Assembly (NCBI GenBank): GCA_965116595.1
Contig: OZ220708.1
Location: 1,116,001-1,180,000 of the forward strand
Direction of reading: 5' to 3'
Origin: G963663315 sp963668255
GTDB lineage: Bacteria; Pseudomonadota; Gammaproteobacteria; Arenicellales; Poriferihabitantaceae
DNA: 64,000 nt
Position numbers and translations under genes: made by a program. The notes under the pieces were generated by a model. The model saw nothing but the letters and a program-made list of their open reading frames with translations, searched no databases and was not told the origin of the DNA. Below are positions 8,367 through 16,299 of this stretch, in pieces. Position 1 is the first letter of the stretch; each line of letters starts with the position of its first letter.

Positions 8367-8608
8367 ATCGACGGGTACCCATACTTCCTGAACAGGTCGT
8401 TTATAGCCTCCCGAAACAGCTCTGCCTGTGTTGTATCTTCCCCATGAGCGATCAGTTTCAACTGCTTTTTAACGGCCGGGTCGATATAGGTTACCAGGGT
8501 AACCGGCCCTTTCCTGGTGGTCTGGCCGGTCACTTTATTTTCGTAGAAACTATTAGGAAGTTTACCCTCACTCGTACTAGTCATAATCTCGAACAACTCT
8601 CGATCCAT
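8360..8608 (-). CDS. ribbon-helix-helix DNA-binding protein
   Basis: This 82-residue basic protein has a C-terminal ribbon-helix-helix pattern. The strand VTLVTYIDPAVKKQLKLIAH is followed by two helices around EDTTQAELFREAINDLFRKYG. This is the layout of antitoxin-like and plasmid-type RHH repressors. The N-terminal 35 residues look disordered. No toxin or ParA partner is adjacent. It is probably a leftover regulator or partition-type protein of the mobile region. Confidence 0.6.
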   Translation of the reverse strand: MDRELFEIMTSTSEGKLPNSFYENKVTGQTTRKGPVTLVTYIDPAVKKQLKLIAHGEDTTQAELFREAINDLFRKYGYPSIK

Positions 8609-8770
8609 AGGTACTACTCTTTATCAGATGGAACTAATTGTTAAAAACATGGAAGGCAAGAGACTCAAATTACAGGGAATTGGTGTCATAATGAAATCAT
8701 GGAAAAACTTGCTCAATGGATCACGCAAGAAGCTATTAACTTCGGTGCACGTTCTTTTAAGGAATAGAGA

Positions 8771-8917
8771 ATGAAGACTATTAAATTACCTAAGGGTTAT
8801 AAGCTCGGTAAGGTCATAGAGCCTCTTCCTGAGTGGAACCCAGAATTGATCCAAGAAAATGGATTAAATGGGATAAGGACTGTGAGAGTTGGTGAGGGTG
8901 TAAACAAAACTGTGTAA
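8771..8917 (+). pseudogene. short gene cut by the IS256 insertion
   Basis: A frame from ATG 8771 reads MKTIKLPKGYKLGKVIEPLP and runs into the left end of the IS256-type element, stopping inside it at 8917. The last eight or so codons come from the inverted repeat, so the original gene was longer. A 22-codon frame (8699-8767, MEKLAQWITQEAINFGARSF) lies four bases upstream. Neither matches a family I know. Confidence 0.35.
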
Positions 8918-10228
8918 ATGGTCATCCATTATAATTTCTCTTTTAGGAGGAGACGATGACCAAGCCCAAGCGAACTGAAAAACAAGCATCCCTGCTCGAC
9001 GAGCTAGTGGAAGATTTCAAAGGAGACCCGGAAGCGATTATGGGTCAACATGGTCTGATGAACGAATTGCGGAAGCGCGTAGTGGAGGCCATGCTGGATG
9101 GAGAGATGACCAGTCACTTGGGTTATCGTCGCCACGACCGGTCGGGTCATGGTGGCGGGAATTCTCGCAATGGTCATTCTACGAAGAAGGTTCAAAGCAA
9201 AGACGGTGAATTGGAGTTGGAGGTTCCGCGGGATCGGAACAGCCGCTTCGAGCCACAGGTTGTGCGCAAAGGACAGCGCTGTATGCAGGGTATAGACGAG
9301 GTCATCATTGCCTTGTACGCCAGGGGGTTGAGTACCCGGAGTATTCAGGAGGAGTTGAAGGAGATGTACGGGGCGGAGGTATCTGCGACCCTGATCTCGA
9401 ATGTGACCCACAGCGTGCTGGAAGAGGTACAGGCCTGGCAGACGCGGGCTCTGGACCCGGTCTACCCGATTCTTTACTTTGACTGCCTGTTTGTAAAATC
9501 ACGTCAGGACGGCAGTATCCGTAACCAGGCGGTGTATCTGGCTCTTGGCATCAACCTGGAAGGCGAGAAGGAACTGCTGGGGATGTGGCTGGGTGAGACC
9601 GAGGGCGCCAAGTTCTGGCTTAACGTGTTCAACGAGCTGAAGACCCGCGGGGTACAGGACTGCTTCATCGCCTGTGTGGATGGACTCAAGGGACTGCCGG
9701 AAGCCATTGAGACCGTGTATCCGCATACCCAGGTTCAGTTGTGTATCGTGCATCAGGTTCGCAACAGCTTGAGGTATGTCACCTGGAAAGATCGCAAGCG
9801 GGTAGCCGCTGACCTGCGGGCGATCTACACAGCGCCTACGGTGGAGGCCGCCAGAGTGGCCCTGGGTGCGTTTGCCGAACACTGGGATAGACAGTATCCG
9901 GCAATCGCGCCGGGCTGGGAGCGGAACTGGGAGCGCCTGACGCCGTTTTTTGGCTATCCGCCGGAGATCCGCAAGGGGGTCTACACCACCCATGCCATTG
10001 AGTCGCTGAATTACAGTCTGCGCAAAATCATCCAGGGGCGAGGGGCCTTTCCCCACGATGACGCGATCCGGAAATTATTGTACCTCGGGTTGAAAAACGC
10101 ATCAAAAAAATGGACCATGCCGATCCGGGACTGGAAGGCTGCACTGAATCAGTTTATTATTCTATTCGGTGACAGAGTGCCTCTCTGACATGATCCACGA
10201 CCATTTACACAGAAATCTTTATACCCTC
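8894..10228 (+). mobile_element. complete IS256-family insertion sequence
   Basis: The element is bounded by imperfect inverted repeats. The left end is GAGGGTGTAAAC followed by CTGTGTAAATGGTC. The right end, read on the minus strand, is GAGGGTATAAAG followed by the same CTGTGTAAATGGTC. It carries one intact transposase gene. The eight to nine bases flanking each end do not match, so there is no recognisable target-site duplication. That suggests an old insertion or a recombination between copies. Confidence 0.85.
8956..10188 (+). CDS. IS256-family (mutator-type) DDE transposase
   Basis: This 410-residue protein has the family hallmarks. The N-terminal DNA-binding part includes HLGYRRHDRSGHGGGNSRNG. 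The DDE catalytic residues lie in LYFDCLFVK (Asp), VDGLKGLPEAI (Asp) and THAIESLN (Glu), and the CxxH motif is in QLCIVHQVRNS. A ribosome-binding site (TTAGGAGGAGACG) precedes the ATG. The gene appears intact and full length for the family, so the element may still be mobile. A decayed 3' end of a close relative lies at 7933-8045. Confidence 0.95.
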   Translation: MTKPKRTEKQASLLDELVEDFKGDPEAIMGQHGLMNELRKRVVEAMLDGEMTSHLGYRRHDRSGHGGGNSRNGHSTKKVQSKDGELELEVPRDRNSRFEPQVVRKGQRCMQGIDEVIIALYARGLSTRSIQEELKEMYGAEVSATLISNVTHSVLEEVQAWQTRALDPVYPILYFDCLFVKSRQDGSIRNQAVYLALGINLEGEKELLGMWLGETEGAKFWLNVFNELKTRGVQDCFIACVDGLKGLPEAIETVYPHTQVQLCIVHQVRNSLRYVTWKDRKRVAADLRAIYTAPTVEAARVALGAFAEHWDRQYPAIAPGWERNWERLTPFFGYPPEIRKGVYTTHAIESLNYSLRKIIQGRGAFPHDDAIRKLLYLGLKNASKKWTMPIRDWKAALNQFIILFGDRVPL

Positions 10229-10599
10229 GTCCGATAAGGCCCCTGTCTATGGTAAGCAGCCTGAGGCTCTCCTCCTGGGTCTGGACAAGCAGCAACTAAT
10301 CAAATGGATCCTTGTGGCCGAGTGGCGTCTTTAGTGCACGCGCGGCATGGTACATGGTCATTGGCAGAAGCGTTATGTTCTGATCTTCCAGTGCTTCGAG
10401 CACGTCCTCTGGGAGAAACGGCTCTTTTGTGCCCCCGACGGGTGGCGGGCATTATGCTTGAGCCGTATTTCCCAGATTGACACCGCACTTACATATAACT
10501 CTGTCTCGGCTATCCGTCGTCGAGACCCAGCACGCGTCGGCTGAAGGGAGCTGCGACAGCACTGACGAAACTACCGGTCTGCCCACGCATGGAGTCGGA
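10229..10599. other. spacer with a C-terminal gene fragment
   Basis: Immediately right of the IS, plus-strand positions 10233-10334 read DKAPVYGKQPEALLLGLDKQ and on to EWRL before a stop, without a start codon. This is plausibly the tail of a gene interrupted or deleted by the IS, but it does not join in frame with the fragment on the left. The rest, to 10599, contains no gene I can support. Confidence 0.4.
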
Positions 10600-13506
10600 T
10601 TACCCGGCGACGCTTTTGCCCTGTGCCCTTTTAAACCTAATCTTCCGGGTATAGCCGCAAGCCGGGAAACCCGCACATCCCAGGAAGCGGCCGTACCTGC
10701 CCATCCTGGCTTCCATCCAGTTGTCGCATTCAGGGCAGGCCTCGATGGACTGGCCGCAGTCGCGGCACTTGAATTTCTCGCCGGTCTTGACCAGCAACCC
10801 TTCCCGGCATACCGGGCACGGCCGTTGACTGTACTCGCAGTAGGGATAGTTCGAGCAACTGTAGAAAACACTTCCATTCTGTCTGTTCTGACGTCTTATT
10901 AGCCGTCCCTCGACGCAGATCGGGCAGGAAACATCACGCTCCGGCGGCCTGCCGAAGACCGTGACGTCGTAACCGCCTCCAGTCAGTTCCGTTGCAAAAG
11001 AAGAAGGCGGACCGCCCTCGGCGAGCAGGAAGGTATGGCGTCTGGCGCGGGTGATGGCAACATAAAGCAAGCGCCTCTCTTCAGCGTTCGCATGCGCTTC
11101 CAGCGCAGCAAGCACCAGGTCGAGCAGCGGGTCGTCTGTAATTTCGGCAGGAAAGCCGTATTTTCCGGAATACAATCCAAGCACCACGACATAGTCCGCT
11201 TCCAGCCCCTTGGACCTGTGCACGGTCTTGTACGTGAATTGCAGGCCGGGGTACTGTCGCACCAAGCTCGACAGGTTGGGTGGTCGCAGATGGTTATACC
11301 GTCCCAACAGCAATACGGTCGGGATTTCGTCGTATCCGGCGGCATCCTCAGCAATCCGGTCGAGCGCCTCTTTCAACAGTGAAAGTTTTTGTTCGCCCGG
11401 AAGTGCGATGTGGACACATGGACCTTCGGCCCGATGTATTGATCGGACCGTCTTTTGGATCTGCGCCGGGTTGCGCAGGATGAAGTCGGTGGCGACCGCG
11501 GCGATGCGGTCGGTGCAGCGGAAAGTGGTCTCCAGAGAGAGCCGTTCGCTGTCGCCGAAATGCTGCGAGAACTCCCGCATGATGCCGATGTCCGATCCGG
11601 CGAACCGGAATATGGCCTGCCAGTCATCCCCCACGGCAAACAGTTGTGCGCCTGGCGAACCATCGAGCAGCGCCTTCAGCAATCGAGCCCTGTCGGCTGA
11701 GATGTCCTGGAATTCATCGACCAGGATGTAGCCGAACGGACTGCGGTAGCGGCCGGCCTCGACATGCTCCGTGGCTCTGGCGATCATATCGTAAAAATCG
11801 ATCTGCCCTGACTGTGCGAGCGTCTCCTCATGGCGCTCGAAGATTGGCCTGAACACCGCCAGAAAGGCTTCGGCCCGTACCCGATCCTTCATGTTCGCGG
11901 CTCGTTGCTTGACCTGTTCATGCGATAGCCGCGCGCCCTTGAAATACCGAAGGAAAGTCGCCACCAGACGCATGAACGGATCAATCCAGCCTTGTTCTTC
12001 CAAAGTGGCAAATGCCTCGGCAGGCGGGATCGGAGACAGGGTCACGCCGCAGGCCCGGAGTTTCTTCTCAAGATTCCGAAGCAATGTACCGGCGGCGCAC
12101 TCATGGCTGAAGGTTTCGACCAGGATGGTGCCGCGCTTCTCGTGCAACTCCTTTTTCCACGCCATCGACTCCAGGTACTCTTCCTGTGGCACATACGGAG
12201 CGGTCTTGCCTTCGGCGTCGATTCCAAAATGCTCGATCCAGATACCAGCATCCGGCAAAAAGAAGTCGGGTCGATACGGCCCCTTCTCCGATGTGCCGGT
12301 CTCGTGTTCATAGGGACGTTCGTACTCGTAGTTGACGCCGTTGAGGTACAGGTAATTAGCGATCTCGCACTCCTCGAAGCTCTTGACCTGCTCTCCCTTC
12401 AGCGACCGGATTTCGTAGCGGCGGATGTAGTCATAATATGCCCCCCAGGTCTTGAACTCGTGCGGGCTGTGATAAGGTGCGAACTGCTCCCGGAACCAGG
12501 CCAGTATGGTTTGGGAGATACTCCGGTCGGCGATCAGTTCGGCGACGATTTCTTTCAGCAGACCAATCAGCGCCTGCTCATCTGCGGCCACCCTGGTCAA
12601 CGCCGGACGCTGGCCCTCCACTTTGCCGATGATCGCCAGGCCCAGGCCGTGGAAAGTGCTCACCGTGATGCCCTGCGCCGAGGGGCCGTCGAGCCGCTTG
12701 CGGATCCGCTCCTCCATCCCCTTGCGGGCGTCCCGTGCAAAAGCCATCAGTAGCAACTCCGAAGGGCGCCGGTAGCCCCTGTGCAGCAGCCAGCCTGCCT
12801 TAGCCACAATCACCGAAGTCTTGCCGCTGCCGGCGGCGGCGATGACCAGGTTCCGGTCATCATCGACGACGACTGACTTGCGCTGCTCCCCGGTGAGCGG
12901 CCGTGACTCGATTCGATCGAACAATTCCTGCGACCGTTTCAATTCGTTCGCGACAAAAGCGGCGTTGGCCTGCCCCCGAAAACGATCAGGGTCCTCCAGA
13001 AAGTCCAGTATCACTTTCAGCATCCGGAATTCCGGCGTATCCGACAGCGCGTTCGGCCAGCAGCCCGTGAATGGTCCTGCCGCGCTTTGCGCTTCATTCC
13101 TGAGTTGGTTGAACGCACTGTGCGTCAGGTAAGTCGCAGGCTCTGCAAGCTGCGCCAGCCTGTCGCAGACCGAACGAATTATCCCGATCTGAGGTGCAAG
13201 CTCCCGCTGCCACCAGCGGGTTCTGGCAATCTCCAGTGCCTTGACAAAGTCCTGTGCGACGTCTGACGACAAGCCCGACACGACTGACTCGCCACCGTCA
13301 TGACAAAGTTGCACTGTGGACCAGATCCAGCCGGTTTTGATTTCGGCGGACTCGATCTTGCCAAGAGAGATTTCCGAAGAGCGGGATCCGTACTCCAGCC
13401 GCAAAGCGTTCGCATCCATCGTAACGGCTCTGGCGTACCGCGGATGCAGGATCGCGAACAGCAACGTCGCCAGTCCAGTACAGGCGACCCTATGAACTTT
13501 TATCAT
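10600..13506 (-). CDS. helicase IV-like UvrD helicase with nuclease insert and zinc ribbons
   Basis: This 968-residue SF1 helicase resembles E. coli HelD in layout. An N-terminal helicase-IV domain (about 1-200) leads to Walker A AAAGSGKTS (about 223-231) and a VDEFQDIS box. Further motifs are GDDWQAIFRF and VAITRARR. A PD-(D/E)xK-like insert sits at about 385-470 (YRPDFFLPDAG, WIEHFG). After the helicase core come three Cys4 topoisomerase-type zinc ribbons (starting at CPICVEG, CPVCREG and CPECDNW), which classical HelD lacks. It probably unwinds DNA during repair or defence. The start is uncertain, since a shorter start near residue 30 is possible. It borders the accessory island and could belong to either side. 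Confidence 0.85.
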   Translation of the reverse strand: MIKVHRVACTGLATLLFAILHPRYARAVTMDANALRLEYGSRSSEISLGKIESAEIKTGWIWSTVQLCHDGGESVVSGLSSDVAQDFVKALEIARTRWWQRELAPQIGIIRSVCDRLAQLAEPATYLTHSAFNQLRNEAQSAAGPFTGCWPNALSDTPEFRMLKVILDFLEDPDRFRGQANAAFVANELKRSQELFDRIESRPLTGEQRKSVVVDDDRNLVIAAAGSGKTSVIVAKAGWLLHRGYRRPSELLLMAFARDARKGMEERIRKRLDGPSAQGITVSTFHGLGLAIIGKVEGQRPALTRVAADEQALIGLLKEIVAELIADRSISQTILAWFREQFAPYHSPHEFKTWGAYYDYIRRYEIRSLKGEQVKSFEECEIANYLYLNGVNYEYERPYEHETGTSEKGPYRPDFFLPDAGIWIEHFGIDAEGKTAPYVPQEEYLESMAWKKELHEKRGTILVETFSHECAAGTLLRNLEKKLRACGVTLSPIPPAEAFATLEEQGWIDPFMRLVATFLRYFKGARLSHEQVKQRAANMKDRVRAEAFLAVFRPIFERHEETLAQSGQIDFYDMIARATEHVEAGRYRSPFGYILVDEFQDISADRARLLKALLDGSPGAQLFAVGDDWQAIFRFAGSDIGIMREFSQHFGDSERLSLETTFRCTDRIAAVATDFILRNPAQIQKTVRSIHRAEGPCVHIALPGEQKLSLLKEALDRIAEDAAGYDEIPTVLLLGRYNHLRPPNLSSLVRQYPGLQFTYKTVHRSKGLEADYVVVLGLYSGKYGFPAEITDDPLLDLVLAALEAHANAEERRLLYVAITRARRHTFLLAEGGPPSSFATELTGGGYDVTVFGRPPERDVSCPICVEGRLIRRQNRQNGSVFYSCSNYPYCEYSQRPCPVCREGLLVKTGEKFKCRDCGQSIEACPECDNWMEARMGRYGRFLGCAGFPACGYTRKIRFKRAQGKSVAG

Positions 13507-13691
13507 TCATTAAGCAGGCAATGTATTTTTCCTGGAGAATCATAAACGATATTTTTAAACAAGTAATAAAGTAAAAAAGTTCGTTTTTGGTGTACTGCTT
13601 TGATTGATGGCCCCAGGCCCGCAAAGAGTTGTACAGGGAAATTATCCGTCAGGATAGTGAGATCATCCAGCAGTCGTGATAAGATCAAGCA

Positions 13692-13934
13692 ATGAGCGAC
13701 AAAATCGATAATCTGGTCCTGGAACACCTGAAGGCCATTCGCGCGGATACAGGAAACCTCTCTGCCGATATGCGAGACGTAAAGGAGCGGCTTACTGAAT
13801 TGGAGCGGGGCATGGCCATGGTGCTGTCCGGTCAGGCCGATGGATACGGCTCCCAGGTTCGCCAGCAGTCCACAATTGACCGGCTGGCCGAACGCATTCA
13901 GCGGATCGAGAAAAGGCTGGAATTGGCCGACTAG
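13692..13934 (+). CDS. small coiled-coil hypothetical protein (80 aa)
   Basis: The protein starts MSDKIDNLVLEHLKAIRADT and has heptad-like Leu/Ile/Val spacing through residues 4-40 and 60-78, so it is probably an alpha-helical coiled-coil dimer. Small proteins of this kind (DNLVLEHLKAIRAD...) are common in alpha- and gammaproteobacteria, often near mobile or toxin-antitoxin genes, with no assigned function. No partner is seen here, as it stands alone between the helicase and coq7. Confidence 0.65.
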   Translation: MSDKIDNLVLEHLKAIRADTGNLSADMRDVKERLTELERGMAMVLSGQADGYGSQVRQQSTIDRLAERIQRIEKRLELAD

Positions 13935-14205
13935 AACCACGAACTCCCGCGCTGTCAGACCCAGCGTTTCCGGTCCTGGGACATCCAGCCCGTAATTTCG
14001 TCATTCCCGCGCAGGCGGGAATCCACATTACGATCATCAACCGCACTCGCACCGGCAGCTCCCGCTTATCCGTTGATTTCGTCTGTTCCTACGGTTCCGG
14101 TTCCGATTTAGTCGGGCCCAGAGACGCCATAAGCGTGTCAGCGTGCTCCTCACCAGACGACGCCTGAATTGGCCGACTGGTTCATATCCTGATACACTAT
14201 ATGTT
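13935..14205. other. intergenic region with dispersed-type repeat
   Basis: About 270 bases separate the coiled-coil gene from coq7. It includes a REP-like hairpin (listed separately) and no gene. Confidence 0.4.
13998..14026. repeat. REP-like palindromic repeat
   Basis: The phrase TCGTCATTCCCGCGCAGGCG followed by GGAATCCAC contains a perfect 8-bp stem (ATTCCCGC / GCGGGAAT) with a GCAG loop. This 'CATTCCCGCG...GGGAATCC' unit is a dispersed repeat known from many proteobacterial genomes. Only one copy is seen in the window. Confidence 0.6.
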
Positions 14206-14874
14206 ATGGAAAATCAACGTCAGTACAGCCGTCTCGATCATCTTGTCATCTGCGCCTCCCGGACACTCGATACGCTGTGTGTCAAAACCCGATCAAAGCC
14301 TGCCCCCGACCTGATCGGGGGCCGGGAATACCCCGCCACCGCCGCCGAAGACGCTCACATGAGCGCCCGCGACCGTACCCTGGCGGGTCGATACATGCGA
14401 GTCAACCATGTTGGTGAAATCTGTGCCCAGGCGCTGTACCAAAGTCAGGCTTTCACGGCCCACAACGATACAACCCGTAAACAGATGCAACAGGCTGCTG
14501 TAGAGGAAACCGATCATCTGGCCTGGTGCGAGCAGCGCCTCGATGAACTTGGAAGCCGTAAAAGTGTTTTGAATCCATTCTGGTATGGGGCTTCGTTTAC
14601 GATTGGAGCCGTAGCCGGAATGGCTGGCGACAAATGGAACCTCGGCTTCGTTGCGGAAACCGAAAAACAGGTGGTTGCCCACCTGGACGATCACCTCGGC
14701 AGACTGCCGGACAAGGATGAGCGAAGTCGTCAGGTCATATCACAAATGCGGTCGGATGAAGCCAGCCATGCAGAGCAGGCTGTCAATGCAGGAGCCGCCG
14801 AGCTACCCACTGCAATCAAGGGATTGATGACACTGGCATCCAGATTCATGACCCGCACCGCCTACTGGATTTAA
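14206..14874 (+). CDS. coq7: demethoxyubiquinone hydroxylase (Coq7 family)
   Basis: Coq7 is a di-iron hydroxylase for the penultimate hydroxylation of ubiquinone biosynthesis, a peripheral membrane enzyme. The sequence has the ferritin-like ligand motifs: VNHVGEICA with Glu, VEETDHLAWCE, VAETEKQVVAHL, and DEASHAEQA. I chose the ATG at 14206 (MENQRQYSRLDHL), since the longer frame from 14143 adds a non-conserved leader. The residual length of 222 is normal for the family. It stands alone, just upstream of the tRNA-Pro gene on the opposite strand. Its presence implies aerobic respiration with ubiquinone. Confidence 0.93.
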   Translation: MENQRQYSRLDHLVICASRTLDTLCVKTRSKPAPDLIGGREYPATAAEDAHMSARDRTLAGRYMRVNHVGEICAQALYQSQAFTAHNDTTRKQMQQAAVEETDHLAWCEQRLDELGSRKSVLNPFWYGASFTIGAVAGMAGDKWNLGFVAETEKQVVAHLDDHLGRLPDKDERSRQVISQMRSDEASHAEQAVNAGAAELPTAIKGLMTLASRFMTRTAYWI

Positions 14875-14965
14875 CCCGGATCCTGGACGAACAAAGAAGT
14901 AAGGCTGCGAGTAAGCGATAATGCGGAAAACAGCTCAACGGGAAAATAGCTGATTGAGTACAGAT

Positions 14966-15042
14966 TGGTCGGGGTGAGAGGATTTGAACCTCCGGCCCCT
15001 GCCTCCCGAAGGCAGTGCTCTACCAGGCTGAGCTACACCCCG
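14966..15042 (-). tRNA. tRNA-Pro (anticodon CGG)
   Basis: The minus strand folds as a full cloverleaf. The acceptor stem CGGGGTG pairs with CACCCCG, the D-arm is AGCTCAGCCTGGTAGAGC, and the anticodon stem CTGCC/GGCAG encloses the loop TTCGGGA with anticodon CGG at 15008-15006. The T-arm is GGAGGTTCAAATCCT. Discriminator A (14969) is followed by an encoded CCA (14968-14966). Confidence 0.95.
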
Positions 15043-15302
15043 ATCCGTGTTGACGTTATAACGCCTTAACCGCCTTGCATCAAGTCACAGGGGTGCGATC
15101 AGCCGGGCAGGCACAGGGACTGATTCAGTACAGTCTGTACCATACCGGCAGTAACAATGGTATCATGGGCTGTCTGAGTTTACGTCGGTTATGCTGCTGG
15201 TTGCTGGCTGAAACGGGATGATATGTTTCGTCAAAACCCAGTAACAGCCCGTTCGGAGGAAACACAGCATTTTGAACAGGAACCCTGGATTTTAGCCAAG
15301 CC

Positions 15303-15932
15303 ATGCCCGGCATATTGATTCTTTCCGCGCCATCCGGTGGCGGGAAAACCAGTCTTGCCAAAGCACTGGTGGCATCGCGCAACGATGCAGGTATCACGGT
15401 ATCCCATACTACCCGCAAACGGCGTCCGGGAGAAAAAGACGGTGTTCACTACTATTTCATCGACAAACAGACATTCGAAAATATGATGGAACAGGGTGAT
15501 TTCATAGAATACGCCACTGTTTTTGATCATTATTACGGAACTTCGGTAAAATCGATCAAACACCAGATTTCAAGCGGCAGGCATGCTATTCTGGACATTG
15601 ACTGGCAGGGCGCCAGAACGGTTCGGGAAAAGTTTCCCGGCGCCGTGTCTGTGTTCGTGATGCCACCCTCACTCGAGGCGCTTGAACGGCGCTTGTTGGA
15701 ACGGGGACAGGATGGCGAGGGTGTGATAGCGAGAAGAATGAAAGAGGCGGCTGACCAGATCAGCCACAAAGACGAATTTGATATAATAATTGTGAATGAC
15801 AATTTTGAAAATGCACTGAAGGAACTGGCGGATATTCTTGGTCGGCTCGCAAACCTGAACACATCCGGGATGACCGGGGATTCTCAAGTCATGAATAATC
15901 AGGTCATGACAGATAATGAACGATTAATTTGA
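15303..15932 (+). CDS. gmk: guanylate kinase
   Basis: Guanylate kinase phosphorylates GMP to GDP in the cytoplasm. The P-loop APSGGGKT is at residues 9-16. GMP-binding motifs are seen in SHTTRKRRPGE, GVHYYFI and EYATVF, followed by DIDWQGA. The protein is 209 residues, with a short extra tail after ILGRLANL that is not conserved and ends in repeats of MTG/NNQ-like sequence. It heads the run gmk, rpoZ, spoT, an arrangement typical of gammaproteobacteria, which couples nucleotide pools to the stringent response. Confidence 0.97.
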   Translation: MPGILILSAPSGGGKTSLAKALVASRNDAGITVSHTTRKRRPGEKDGVHYYFIDKQTFENMMEQGDFIEYATVFDHYYGTSVKSIKHQISSGRHAILDIDWQGARTVREKFPGAVSVFVMPPSLEALERRLLERGQDGEGVIARRMKEAADQISHKDEFDIIIVNDNFENALKELADILGRLANLNTSGMTGDSQVMNNQVMTDNERLI

Positions 15933-15948
15933 TTCAAGAGGTTTTATA

Positions 15949-16299
15949 ATGGCGCGTGTTACTGTAACCGATTGTCTGGAGCATGTAGACAATCGATTTG
16001 ATCTTGTTTTGATCGCAACAAAAAGAACAAGACAATTGACCCTGGGGGCCGAACCCCTGGTCGAGCCGGAAAATGACAAGCCGACGGTGATTGCCTTGCG
16101 GGAAATAGCGGAAGGCCTGGTGACCTCATCGATCCTGGATGAGGAGACCACTATCCCGGGGCTTCAATTTGATGATGATGGAGAAATGATCAAAATGGAT
16201 GATGAAGCAATGGAAGAAGCCATACGTCAGGCCATGCTTGGGCACACCGATGGAAATGCAGATGGTACTGGCCCAGAGGTGGAAGAAAAGACTAAGTGA
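15949..16299 (+). CDS. rpoZ: RNA polymerase omega subunit
   Basis: Omega assists RNA polymerase assembly and ppGpp binding. The N-terminal conserved core MARVTVTDCLEHVDNRFDLV is followed by ATKRTRQL and the KPTVIALREIAEG helix. The acidic C-terminal tail of about 50 residues is longer than in E. coli. It lies 16 bases after gmk, with GAGG upstream of the ATG. The spoT coding sequence begins inside its 3' end. Confidence 0.97.
   Translation: MARVTVTDCLEHVDNRFDLVLIATKRTRQLTLGAEPLVEPENDKPTVIALREIAEGLVTSSILDEETTIPGLQFDDDGEMIKMDDEAMEEAIRQAMLGHTDGNADGTGPEVEEKTK

Noticed and set aside
8886..10236. Target-site duplication for the IS256 element
   Set aside because: The eight bases on the two sides (GAGTTGGT and GTCCGATA) do not match.
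15223..15318. 31-codon frame overlapping the gmk start, as a leader peptide
   Set aside because: No ribosome-binding site and no attenuator-like hairpins follow.
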